A stretch of 64,000 nucleotides of DNA from Mesostigma viride (Eukaryota > Streptophyta > Mesostigmatophyceae > Mesostigmatales > Mesostigmataceae): contig RPFO01000050.1 of assembly GCA_009746045.1 (NCBI GenBank), forward strand, positions 4,006,949-4,070,948, written 5' to 3'. This document shows positions 34,901 through 43,967 of the stretch, in pieces. Position numbers and translations under genes: made by a program. Position 1 is the first letter of the stretch; each line of letters opens with the position of its first letter. The notes under the pieces are model-generated. The model ran no database searches. It was given only the letters and a program-made list of their open reading frames with translations, and was not told the origin of the DNA.

Positions 34901-35647
34901 TTTCCCCACCTAAACTGTCTACCTAAATAAGTACCCGAAAAACTAGTTGTTCGGAGGTAGCAGAAGGGGTCTGTTGTTTCCTATCTGGACAATATGACTC
35001 GTGGCCTACCTTGTTTGAGTTGGTTTTTGGACAACATGTCTTATTGCCTACCTTTGTTGGAGTTTGTTGCCTACCTTTCCACTGAAATACTGCTTGGCTA
35101 CGCCGTTACACTCATTAACAACGCTTGCTGCCCTTTTGACGCTGATGAGCGACTGTAGCAGGCGATGGTTGACCCTTCTGTCATGGGATGCTGACCCCAA
35201 AGGCATCTGGGGTTGCCCTTGTGGAACGTGTCCACTGCCATCAGCTGACTTGCTTGTACTGGTTTCCCACAAGGGATTTGCTCGTCGATTTATAGCGTTT
35301 TTTCTTACTTTAAACCACTCAAAAGTTACGAAAAGTTTTCCACGCAAGCACGGAGATTACACTATGTTACTGTGTAGACAACACGATACCTAAGCCGGCA
35401 ACCCTATTTGTTGCTCCCATTGCTGCTGTGCTTTTGCTGCTAGTCTCGAGAATCACAATGCGTCCTCGTTCCTGCTCTGGGGTTGTGCTGGCCGTGCCCG
35501 TGTGCTGGCGCCACTCGTGTGCTCGGTGCTCCAGACGGTGTGGGCATCAACCCGCAGCAGAGCGCGGGCAACGTGTTCCTGAAGCATGGCTCCGAGCTGC
35601 GCCTCATCCCGCGCGACCGTGTCGGATGCCACGTAGCGGCCCTGTGA
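31914..35647 (+). CDS. UFM1: Ubiquitin-fold modifier 1
   Basis: Small ubiquitin-like protein, conjugated through UBA5-UFC1-UFL1 and linked to ER-bound ribosome (uL24) quality control. Four exons: 31914-31990, 33415-33472, 34361-34400, 35535-35647; phases agree; 95 aa (usual 85-95). The chain reads [16 protein letters not shown], then [34 protein letters not shown] and [21 protein letters not shown], nearly residue for residue the family consensus. After the mature C-terminal Val-Gly it has six extra residues (CHVAAL), to be removed by the UFSP protease. The ATG at 31914 is in frame; the nearer ATG at 31924 is out of frame. An additional upstream exon cannot be excluded because cag|G at 31932-31935 could act as an acceptor. 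Confidence 0.92.
32099..32506 (+). repeat. 19-bp minisatellite in UFM1 intron 1
   Basis: About 21 units of caggacaagcttagttgtg (tag or cag variants), each with a HindIII site (aagctt). Units differ almost only at this one base. Confidence 0.95.
33153..33180 (+). repeat. Poly-A tract in UFM1 intron 1
   Basis: An uninterrupted run of about 28 A. It could be a retroposon tail but no matching body is recognised upstream. Confidence 0.8.
33479..33815 (+). repeat. Interspersed short repeats in UFM1 intron 2
   Basis: Repeated blocks ggcactttgataggaacc (33496-33640) and cacggtggcaggaacggtcg (33683-33810), two to four copies each, partly interrupted by a segment with the LINE-like 3' motif (33540-33612). 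Confidence 0.75.
33950..34205 (+). repeat. 32-bp minisatellite in UFM1 intron 2
   Basis: Eight units containing aagcactcatcctcgattcc followed by taacaacatccc. The next stretch (34212-34235) has the unit's inverted form (ttaggaatcgagaatgagtg), making a potential hairpin. A poly-G tract (33912-33940) precedes the array. Confidence 0.9.
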
Positions 35648-36534
35648 CAAATGTGGCCTGAGAGTTGGAATCCAACCACCCTGCTCGGGCGGATCGATTA
35701 GCAGGTCATGGGACAACGCATATATCATAGAAATGTTATATTAGCGCTCCAGCATATTTTGGCTGGGTGACATTGTGGATCTGTGACCATGTTCTAGGGT
35801 GTTTTGACACGGCTGCCAAGGTCAACGGCTGCCCTGGCTAGGCACCATGCGAAGCTAAAAGGGGAGATGTGAGAGATCATCCCCAGATTCTCCTATTTTG
35901 CTAGGTCATCCTCACTCCAGTGGACAGTGTAGGTAGCGATGCGCAGCGAGTGGTGCCGGCAGGGCATAGCAATGCAGGCTTTACAAGGGATGTGTGATTA
36001 CACATGGGGTCCCTATTTATTTTAATTTTACTTACTGCAGTCTTCGTGGACGAGTTGATCTCATCCACTGTCCATTTAGCTCTTGGTTGACATTAGTTGC
36101 ATATGCGCCACAGACCAATCTAGCTCTATATAATGATTACTGCCTACGTCACTGGTACAAATTGAGACAGTAATTCTGTATATCACAATAGGAGTGGGGA
36201 CATATACCCCCTCGTTTTCCTGCTTGAGCCCACATGTACACTTTTTTTGCCGTCCAGCGCGCCGTCCGTCACCAGCCAAAGTGAAAAATGGTGGCGCGTA
36301 CATGCACCTTAATTGCCGAAATGGGTCCGTCGGGGCGAAACGGAGTGCACGTTGGACGTGCATGTGTGACATGTGGCATGCATACGCAGGGCCGGAGGTA
36401 GTCGGCACAGTCAGGACTTCTAACGCCACCATGCAAGATCACTCGTAGTTTCGCCACGTGTCCTGTAAATTATGCATGACAGCATAATCAAGGAAGTGCG
36501 TATATCAAGGAGACAACCAGCGCGTATATATGCA
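35648..36534. other. Intergenic, no gene seen
   Basis: UFM1 3' flank followed by unique sequence. 36503-36525 carries the start of the gagacaaccagcgc repeat family, cut off by the LINE tail that begins at 36535. Confidence 0.5.
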
Positions 36535-36727
36535 TTAATTAATTAATTAATTAATTAGACTCGTGCTCCCGTTGGGGAGTCACGGAGCATTAACCCCGAT
36601 GAATGGATGGATGGGTGCACACATTCCTACCGGTCTAATCTATCTACATTGGCTACATACTACGTCTATCTAACAACATTCTAACTACATCATCTATCTA
36701 GGCAGCCGCACGCTGCCCTAGGGGGAG

Positions 36728-38929
36728 CTATCTAGCGTGCCTCCCGCGGGATTGCACACGCGGGCGCTTCCCCACTGGGGGGGGCTCGTTGTCCTCTATG
36801 ACCTGGGCCCACTTGGCCTTGTCCATCATCTTCTTCCAAATCACGGAGAGGCCTAGGCCCCCCGTGTCCTCTACTAGCTGTTCTTTGAAGGTGCGGGCCT
36901 TGCGGCGTCTAACATCACTGGGCCCAGCCCACGTCAGGAGGTGCCGGCCAGGCTGGGCTGGTCGCAGTCCTGCGGGGGGGCCACGTGAGGTGTCTACCTG
37001 GTTGGTGCGAGCTAGGTGCCCTACTAGCTGCAGGCGGCGTTGCTTAATGGTGCTGGTGATACAGGGCATGCCCTGGTACAGGTCCTCATTGCGGACATGA
37101 GCAGCATATCCTACTCGGAAAATGGAACGCAGCATGCTGGTGACCGCGCCGTCCAGCTTGCGGGCCAGGTCGGCGGTGAGGGTCCACGTCTCGGCGCCAT
37201 ACGTGAGAACAGGAAGGACGAGGACCTTGAACAGGTCCTGTTTCTCGATCTTACCCAGGGGCTTGCGCCATAGGGCCCGGTACTGGCGTAAAGCGTGCCA
37301 GGCGAGGGAGATGCGGTGGTCCACATCCACCTCACAGCTAGGGAGCAGGCTGCCCAGCAGCTTAACGCGGTCCCGCGATACAGGACTCGAGAGCCGTCTA
37401 GGAGATAGAGGGGCGGCGCTGAGGTGGTGAGCCCAACCGCCAGGGCCTCTGTCTTCTTGCTGACCTCAAGCCCCACTGCACGGGCCTCGAGAGCCAGGCA
37501 GTCAAGCCATGTCTGCACGTGCTCAGTGTCCTCAAAGAGGGTGGTGTCGTCTGCGTAAATGATGTCTGCTAGCCGAATCTCCGTGTCCGCACCGCCATGC
37601 CAGAATTTGTTAGCAACCTGCACTCCTGGTTCCCTGCCCACGATGCGGGCAAATCGCTTGCGTGCCTGAATCATTACGTATTCGACAACAATAATGAACA
37701 GGTAGGGCGACAGCACGCAGCCCTGCCACACACCCTTCTGTAAAGGGCATGGGGGCGTGGTCCCGTAAGAAGTGCGCACCGAAGTGGTGGACCCTTCATA
37801 CAGGTTGCGGATGACAGCAATCAGGGGGCGGGGGATCCGGAACAACTCGAGGATGTCCCAAAGCGCAGGCCAGAAAACCGAATCGAAGGCTTTGGCCGGG
37901 CCCACTTCAAATGTTCCGCCGTCCAAGCCAAGTGTGTGACACTTTTTCGCTATTTTCGCAAAAAAAAAATAAAATTTCGCACGAGTTCGCGTGATTTTCG
38001 CGTGATTTTCGCAAAATTTTCACACATTTTCGCACGATTTCGCACGATTTCGCACAATTTTGCACGATTTCGCACAATTTCGCATGGATTTCAACCAAGG
38101 GTCGTTTTGGGGAGTGACGTTTGACAAAATTTCGCATGAATTCACACACGTTGTGCACATCAAAATTTTTTACCGTCGACATTTTTCACATGAAATTTCG
38201 CACAATTTCAGCAAATTTCGCACAAATTCGCACGATTTCAGCAAATTTCACACGATTTCAGCAAATTTCGCACAATTTCGCACGATTTCGCACGACGAAT
38301 CACTCTGCAGAGTGACGATCGTCGAAAAAGTCAAAAAAACGACCAAAAGTGTCACACTTTTCGGAACATTTGAAGTGGGCCCGGCCCTTTGATGAAGTCC
38401 ACCAGCACAAGGTGCAAAGGGGACTCACCAGGCTGAAGGCGTTGCAGTTCCTCCACCAGTCGGCGAGTAGCGAAGAGCGCCTGTACTGTGTTGCGACCTG
38501 AACGGAAGCCGTGCTGAGTCTCGCTGAGGTGACCGTCCAGGGCCGTGCGCAGGCGGTTCAGGATGAGCCGCATAAGAAGCTTGAGGGGGGCACTTTGAAT
38601 GCACACCCCTCTGTAGTTGCCGGGGTCGGCAGGCGACCCCTTGTTCTTGTACAGCATCGTGTGAAAACTGTGTTGCCAGGCCGCTGGAGGTGGTTGCGAC
38701 GACAGCAGAAGGCGGTTGCAGATGTCCCGGAAGAGCAGCATAACACCTGTGTCCTCGAATTCGGCTGCAAGTTTTACAACTGCGGCCGGAATCTCGTCAG
38801 AGCCGGTGGCTGCGTCATAACGCAGGCGCTGGACCGCCTCCGTGACCTCGCGAGAGGTGAAAGGAGGCATGTCAGACGGGTCGCCAAGTGGGCCGACCAG
38901 CGGGGGGACTAGGTAGTCCGCCGCTGACC
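36728..38929 (-). pseudogene. LINE ORF2, reverse transcriptase part (interrupted)
   Basis: RT blocks are clear: GNYRGVCIQSAPLKLLMRLI and ETQHGFRSGRNT near 38640-38490; FDSVFW just after the inserted element; LQKGVWQGCVLSPYLFIIVV near 37740; and the catalytic IIYADDTTLF (two Asp) near 37560. The C-terminal part (ISLAWHALRQYRALW, PVLTYGAETWTL) follows in another frame at 37330-36730. Two frame breaks and one insertion make it a pseudogene. Confidence 0.9.
37894..38386. mobile_element. 493-bp inverted-repeat element (MITE) in LINE RT
   Basis: The ends are inverted repeats of 25 bp (ggccgggcccacttcaaatg then ttccg at 37894-37918; its complement at 38362-38386), continued by a second inverted pair (tgtgacactttttcg near 37935; aaaagtgtcaca near 38345). 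It is flanked by a CTTT duplication (37890-37893, 38387-38390). The interior is built from short repeats of ttcgcacgattt / ttcgcacaattt. No coding potential. Superfamily is not clear; a 4-bp target duplication is unusual. Confidence 0.88.
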
Positions 38930-40713
38930 TAGGCGGGGCCGGGGGCCCTGCGGGGCCGGCCAGGGCGGCCGGGCGGGCGGCGGCGGCTGGGCGCAGCTGT
39001 CCCCACGACCTCGGCCGTGGCCGTGGCCCAGGTACGAAGCCGCTTGGCTGGGGCGCCGGGGACGTCGTGGCGGTGGGGCCGGCCGAGGCCGTCCGGGTGC
39101 CCGAGGCGCTTGTACCAGAACCAGGCCCCCTTGCCGTCGTGCTTCTGCTGGCAGCTGCGCAGGTCCTTGACCATCTGCTGAGCATCTGCCTTCTCAGCCT
39201 GCTCGTAGGCGGCCCTCAGAGCTGCTTGCAGCCCAGGTTTGGCGATCGGATCTCTGTTGCGGCGGAGCATCTGCCTGGCGGCTACCACTGTCGGTGCGTG
39301 ACGGTGGACAGCAAGCTGCCGACGCGGAGGCAAGGTGGGGAGGGTGCGGGCAGCCAGGCGATACTTGGCGGCGACACCACGGAGGATCACTGAAATATCC
39401 CCCGGCGGCGGAATGGCGTGTAACTGCTGTCGGCTGCCCCCGGCGTCGAATACGGCCAGGAAATCATCCCTGTGCGACATAGCGGCCTGCTCTGCTGCTG
39501 ACATCTTGTCGGCATCCTTCAGCACAATCCGGAGCACTTTCAGATCTGGCTGAGGTGCCAGCTGTCGCGACGGTGTCACCCCAGGAAACCGCAATCTGAT
39601 GCGAGCGAGCACAAGACGATGATCAGATTCCACCGTGCTGACAGAATCTTGCAGGACGCGAGCATCGACAACTGAGGGGCGCTGAGCCCGACGTACGCAG
39701 ACATAATCAAGGCACACCACCCGATCCGACGGCCCAAAAAAGGTGGCCAGCTGCTCAGCGGGGCGTGCGAAAGAAGCATTGCATGCAACCAGCGCAGATT
39801 CTGCCAGCAGATTCGCAAATAAAGGCGTGTTACCGTTGGCTGTCGTGTTGGTTGGGGAATACTGAGCGCCCCCAGTGCCAACTGGCAGCGTGGCGTTGGC
39901 GTCGAGCAGCATAACCAGGAAGTGCCGAGCTGGGATGTTGGCCTCCTCCTCCTTGAGGGCGTCGAAGAAGGCCTCACGTTCCGCCTGAGCTCGACCCGCA
40001 TGTGGTGCATATCCCACGATAACGGTTAGCGTGTGGTGTGAATGGCCCTCAGTGGCCGAAAAAGTGGCCACTAGCACACGCGGGGACCGCAGCACGATGG
40101 ACTGGAGCTGCTCTGATGCTGCCGGCGAGCACAAGAGGCCCACACCACCTTGGCCCGGCGCGTCGCCGCCACCATAGTGGAACCGCCAGCCTGCACGCAG
40201 GTCGTCGACCAGCAGACCGTTGACCGCGTGCTGAGGGTCAACGGTGCGTCGGTGCTCCTGGACTCCAAGAACAGCGATCTTGTTGTCGGCGCACAGGGCG
40301 ATCAGCTCGTCGACGCGTTGGCGTGCTGGGGTGCCGCCGCTCGTAGAAGGATCTGCAGGGAGGGTGCGCACGTTAAAACTAGCAATACCAAGAATGGGCC
40401 GTTGCCCTATTAGCGGGGGGGTGGGGGTGGGGGTGGGGGTGGAGAAGGGTAGTGCTGGAGGTGGGGGTGGGGGTGGGGGTGGGGGGGGAGGGGGAGGGTG
40501 GCGATTGGGGTTAATGCTTGTCAACGCATGGAGGCTTTCTTTTAGGACGGATATGCGTCGTCTCCGTCCTGGCTGGGGTCGCCGGCGTGTCGACTGGGCC
40601 TCATCCCGCTCAAGGCGGGCTAGGAGGCGTGTAAGGCTGGTAAATTGGCGGGAAGGTTGACTGTGGCGTGCCTGGCGACCTTGCATCCTGATCATGCTCG
40701 CACGGTGCGACAT
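38929..40713 (-). pseudogene. LINE ORF2, endonuclease part
   Basis: AP-endonuclease-like (EEP) domain: ASFNVRTLP (40390), VLGVQEHR with the metal-binding Glu (40275), MLLDANATLPVGTGG near 39900, and the terminal VESDHRLVLARI (SDH motif) near 39620, all in one frame. The first ATG is at 40713; upstream residues have no start. The frame then runs out of the RT reading frame in a GC-rich stretch near 38950. A proline and (GGGGGT)n stretch lies at 40415-40500. Confidence 0.88.
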
Positions 40714-41015
40714 GAGGATGGAAAGGGGCTTGTTTATAAAGGCTGTGCCCAAAGCCTATTGTACCGCGAGGCCGCGAGGGTGTGCCCTTACCGGGCGCCA
40801 TCCATACCCGGGACGTGCCTAGACGATGATGACGCAGCTGGGGCGGGCCTGGGACGGCCCGACTTGTGCCGCTTGTTCGGCGCCTGCGCCTCCGTGCGCT
40901 GGCCGTTGATGAATAGCACTGGGGTGTCGTGGACGAGGCGGACGTAGACCTTCTTGCCCTCCTAGCTGCTTGGCCTTGGTCGCCACGTCGCTGCCCAGCA
41001 GACCATTCTTGATGA

Positions 41016-42131
41016 CTATAGCTGGGCCGGTGAGAGGAGGTCGTCGAGGCTCGGCGCGTTCCTTCCGCCTAGGAGCTTGCGGGCCTGGAGTACCTTCACC
41101 TTGCTGGCCACATTCGCAAAGGTCACCCGGATGGGGCCAGGCTGGCCCGCCATCCAGGCTGCCGACTCAATGCGGATGCGTTCGTTGCCCAGTTGCAGCC
41201 TGCCCACGATGAGGCTGTGGTACAGGCGTTGCGCTAGCATCAGGTCCGTTTCAGGCTGCTGTGCGACCTGGAAATACCGGACCACTATACTGCGTGAGCG
41301 CAGGTCCTCCTCGACCGCAGTCTTGTGGGCTGCAGCCCCCCTGCGTGCTGCATCTTCCATCAGGTTGGCAATGTCCGTCTGTTTTACCACGTTAGCATAG
41401 CTGGTGAGTGCAGGGGCTGCGGGCTGGGGAGGTGTGGCCAGGGCGGCCTTGACCTCGGCAATGCTGGACTGGAGAGCAGCAGTGTCTTGACGGATAGCAT
41501 TGGACAAGGCGCCGAGTTGGGCAGCCATGTCTGCGACTTCCTTATTGAGCTTGTGCAGGTCTGCTTCCGGGGAAGCAGCATCAGGGGTGTTGGCGGTGCC
41601 GTGGTCGGCGTCCTCGAAAGCGGCAAAGAGTGCCCGGAGGCAGGGGGCCTGCGCGTGGCTCAGGAAAACAGAAAGTCGAAGCTCTGGCTCGTCCATTTCG
41701 GCAAGCTCGTCCGTAGAAATGGTATCGCCAGACGTGGGAAAATAGAGTGGAATGTCGTTGGCTTTCAGGTGGTGCAGGATAGCCTGCGCCTCCTCGGCGG
41801 TAAGCGAAAAGAACCGGTGCTCGGCGACAACCTTGCCAGGCATGAAGGATGCTGGGTCGAACTCAGCGTTGTCGTCGACGGCGTCGTCGTCGTCCTCGTC
41901 AATGGGGTTGGCCTCGCTGGGTTGAGAAGACGATGGCAAAGGGACCTGGCGATCCATCTCGTCGGGCGGGTTGACGCAAATCCGCTTGGAGGAGGCGGTA
42001 ATGGCGGCCTCGCTGGCCCGGGGCTGCGTCGCAATGGTTTCCGCATCTGCAATTAGTTGCGTAATCGTGTTGGGCGCTGAAGCCTCCCCCTCGGAGAGAG
42101 TATGGGAGGCGGTTGACGGAGTTTCTGCCAT
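41016..42131 (-). CDS. LINE ORF1 protein
   Basis: A 371-codon frame starting at an ATG (42131). The N-terminal third is acidic (EDDDDAVDDNAEFDP). A helical coiled-coil-like part (LHKLNKEVADMAAQLGALSN ...) and an RRM-like half (RSIVVRYFQVAQQ, IRVTFANVASKVKVLQARKL) follow. This is the usual arrangement of LINE ORF1 RNA chaperones. The last part (NGLLGSD..., VYVRLVHDTPVLFING, about 40990-40890) continues in other frames, so the C terminus is shifted. Confidence 0.8.
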   Translation of the reverse strand: MAETPSTASHTLSEGEASAPNTITQLIADAETIATQPRASEAAITASSKRICVNPPDEMDRQVPLPSSSQPSEANPIDEDDDDAVDDNAEFDPASFMPGKVVAEHRFFSLTAEEAQAILHHLKANDIPLYFPTSGDTISTDELAEMDEPELRLSVFLSHAQAPCLRALFAAFEDADHGTANTPDAASPEADLHKLNKEVADMAAQLGALSNAIRQDTAALQSSIAEVKAALATPPQPAAPALTSYANVVKQTDIANLMEDAARRGAAAHKTAVEEDLRSRSIVVRYFQVAQQPETDLMLAQRLYHSLIVGRLQLGNERIRIESAAWMAGQPGPIRVTFANVASKVKVLQARKLLGGRNAPSLDDLLSPAQL

Positions 42132-42190
42132 AGCTGGTTCCGGGAAAATACGAACCCTGCCTGTGCTGCGTTTTTTGATATTGCGCTAAA

Positions 42191-43234
42191 TCTTGGGCGA
42201 TGGCGGCTGAAAATTATATCATCGTGTTCGTCATCAAAAGACGCTTCTACTGCAATTTACCCGACCAAATTTCATGCCCGGATGTAAAAGTTATGAGCAT
42301 TCTCGGCATCCATAGCTCGCCATGGAATATATGCATTAGTACGTCCATGCACAAGTACCTCACTCCGGGATGTAGGCCAAAGCACCAGACCAATATGACC
42401 TAGTGTCTGATCAGAATACCTAGTCTCACGGTGAGCGCGCACCTTTCCTGAAAACCAGGCGGCGCCGGGTGTGTTTGCCGAGCGCACTCCGGTTCTATTT
42501 TCCTCGCGTCCTCAAAAAGCCAACTTGAGCGCACACCTTTTAATAATTTTGGCGCCGGGGCGATTTTGGCCAGAGCTGGCTTCACGTATGTTAGCTAGAG
42601 CCCCGTCGGAGAAAACTTGGAGTGGGCAATTTTGCTGTGACGTCCGCCTCCTATCACGTCAATCATCCTAGCCATGCACTCTGCATTGTTTGACGCAGTC
42701 ACGAGTAAATTTATTGATGAATTAATTAATTGATTAATCCTAGCCGCCCTGAATGACTTAGCACCATCTCGATCTGGCTCATGTGCATGCCACATACCAC
42801 ATTCCTATATTTCATTGTATTATTTCATGAGACACATTCGCACGTGTTCATTAATTAATGCAACAACATTTGTCAAGTTTCGCCACCATGTCACCATGGT
42901 CACTTCCGAAAGGCCGGCGCGCTTGCACCGTGCACCCAATTCCTCGTGGTGCGGCACGCAGCCCTAGGTTCCGCGGATTTTTTTCACAGATTGGCCACGC
43001 CAAATCCGGCTTGGCTCGTTCGAAATGGCTAGCTGGCTTGCTGGTCACATTCTGTAAGGCACCCACAAATTCTGGCAGATTGCACGGTACAGCAACATCA
43101 TGTCCATCTGTACCCGAGCTAATGCATGTCGAGATCGAGGGCGCCTCAGGCTCATGCAAGCACTTCTTGACATGGCCCACCGCCTAGCTCTTGACATATA
43201 ACCTGGTGCCTCATCGAATTATCTGGTGCCTCAT
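42191..43234. other. Intergenic with repeat debris
   Basis: No exon is recognised. 42690-42740 has a decayed copy of the palindromic 3' end (tgacgcagtcacgag) and a (TTAA)n tail. CACGTG occurs at 42841. Confidence 0.5.
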
Positions 43235-43505
43235 GATATCAAAGAGACAACCAGCGCAGGCCAGAAATCGGGAGAATCCGGACCATGGTAGCTCGAGCCT
43301 GCCGTTATCTTTTCCGCGTTTTCGAGTCGTTCAGGATGATGAAGATGAATGGTGATGGAAATGTGTATCCTTGTGCATTGAAATTATGGCTGGCTTACGT
43401 GTGGAGCGACTAGATGACCTAGACGGTGGGGCCGGAAACAGCATGCTTGATCAGGGCGTGTGTTTCGAGCCTAACTGGCCGGGAGTGTCTAGTGGTGAGC
43501 ACCAT
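43235..43505 (+). repeat. Dispersed repeat (gagacaaccagcgc family)
   Basis: About 270 bp matching the reverse complement of 2394-2790 with small indels. The region between the two conserved blocks (43335-43375) is longer in the 2.4-kb copy. Confidence 0.6.
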
Positions 43506-43903
43506 TGCTGCGATCGCTCTCCCACCATTTACGAGGAAATACCCGCAAATGGAAAACCACTGAAAAGGTCTAGCTAGTCAGTCATCACGTTAGCCATGCC
43601 ATGATTCCAAACGTCCAAGAAACTGCACACGGTGCAAAGGCAAAAAGCCGGAGGACAGCACTTTCAAATGTGCGGCGGGAACCAAAAGCCCGCGGATGCC
43701 AGAAAACATCGGGTTGCGGCAGCGACGCGACGATGTGGACAACGAATCCAGTGCCAAGCTCGGAACGGCCGCAAAGGAGATCTGGCATCACAGGGTTCAG
43801 ATGTGCGGAGATGCTATGCGATCCAGCCGGTCCACGACCTGTTTGTAGAGCTTGTGCCAAGGGGCAGCACCGATATGACCTCCACCACCAACATAAGGGT
43901 TAA

Positions 43904-43955
43904 CGCTCCGTGGCTCCCCAACGGGACTGCGTGGCTCATTAATCAACTAATGACG
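43904..43955 (+). mobile_element. LINE 3'-end fragment beside PRISE stop codon
   Basis: gctccgtggctccccaacgg followed by gactgcgtggctcattaatc matches the 3' end of the 36.5-42.2 kb LINE. It ends about 12 bp from the PRISE stop codon (43968). Confidence 0.6.
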
Positions 43956-43967
43956 TGGCCTTGTGCC

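Larger units (their letters stand above)
36535..42190 (-). mobile_element. LINE (non-LTR retrotransposon), nearly full-length, broken
   Basis: Order along the minus strand: 5' UTR, ORF1 (42131-41016), ORF2 with endonuclease then reverse transcriptase (about 40713-36728), 3' UTR, (TTAA)n tail at 36535-36558. It is non-functional: ORF2 has a frame change in a GC-rich stretch (about 39010-38940), another single-base shift near 37370, and a 493-bp DNA element at 37894-38386. The 3' end motif (gctccgtgactccccaacgg) recurs at 43909-43928, marking another copy of the family. Confidence 0.9.

Noticed and set aside
37111-38388. Two separate RT genes
   Set aside because: They are one RT split by a transposon with a target duplication and by frame shifts.
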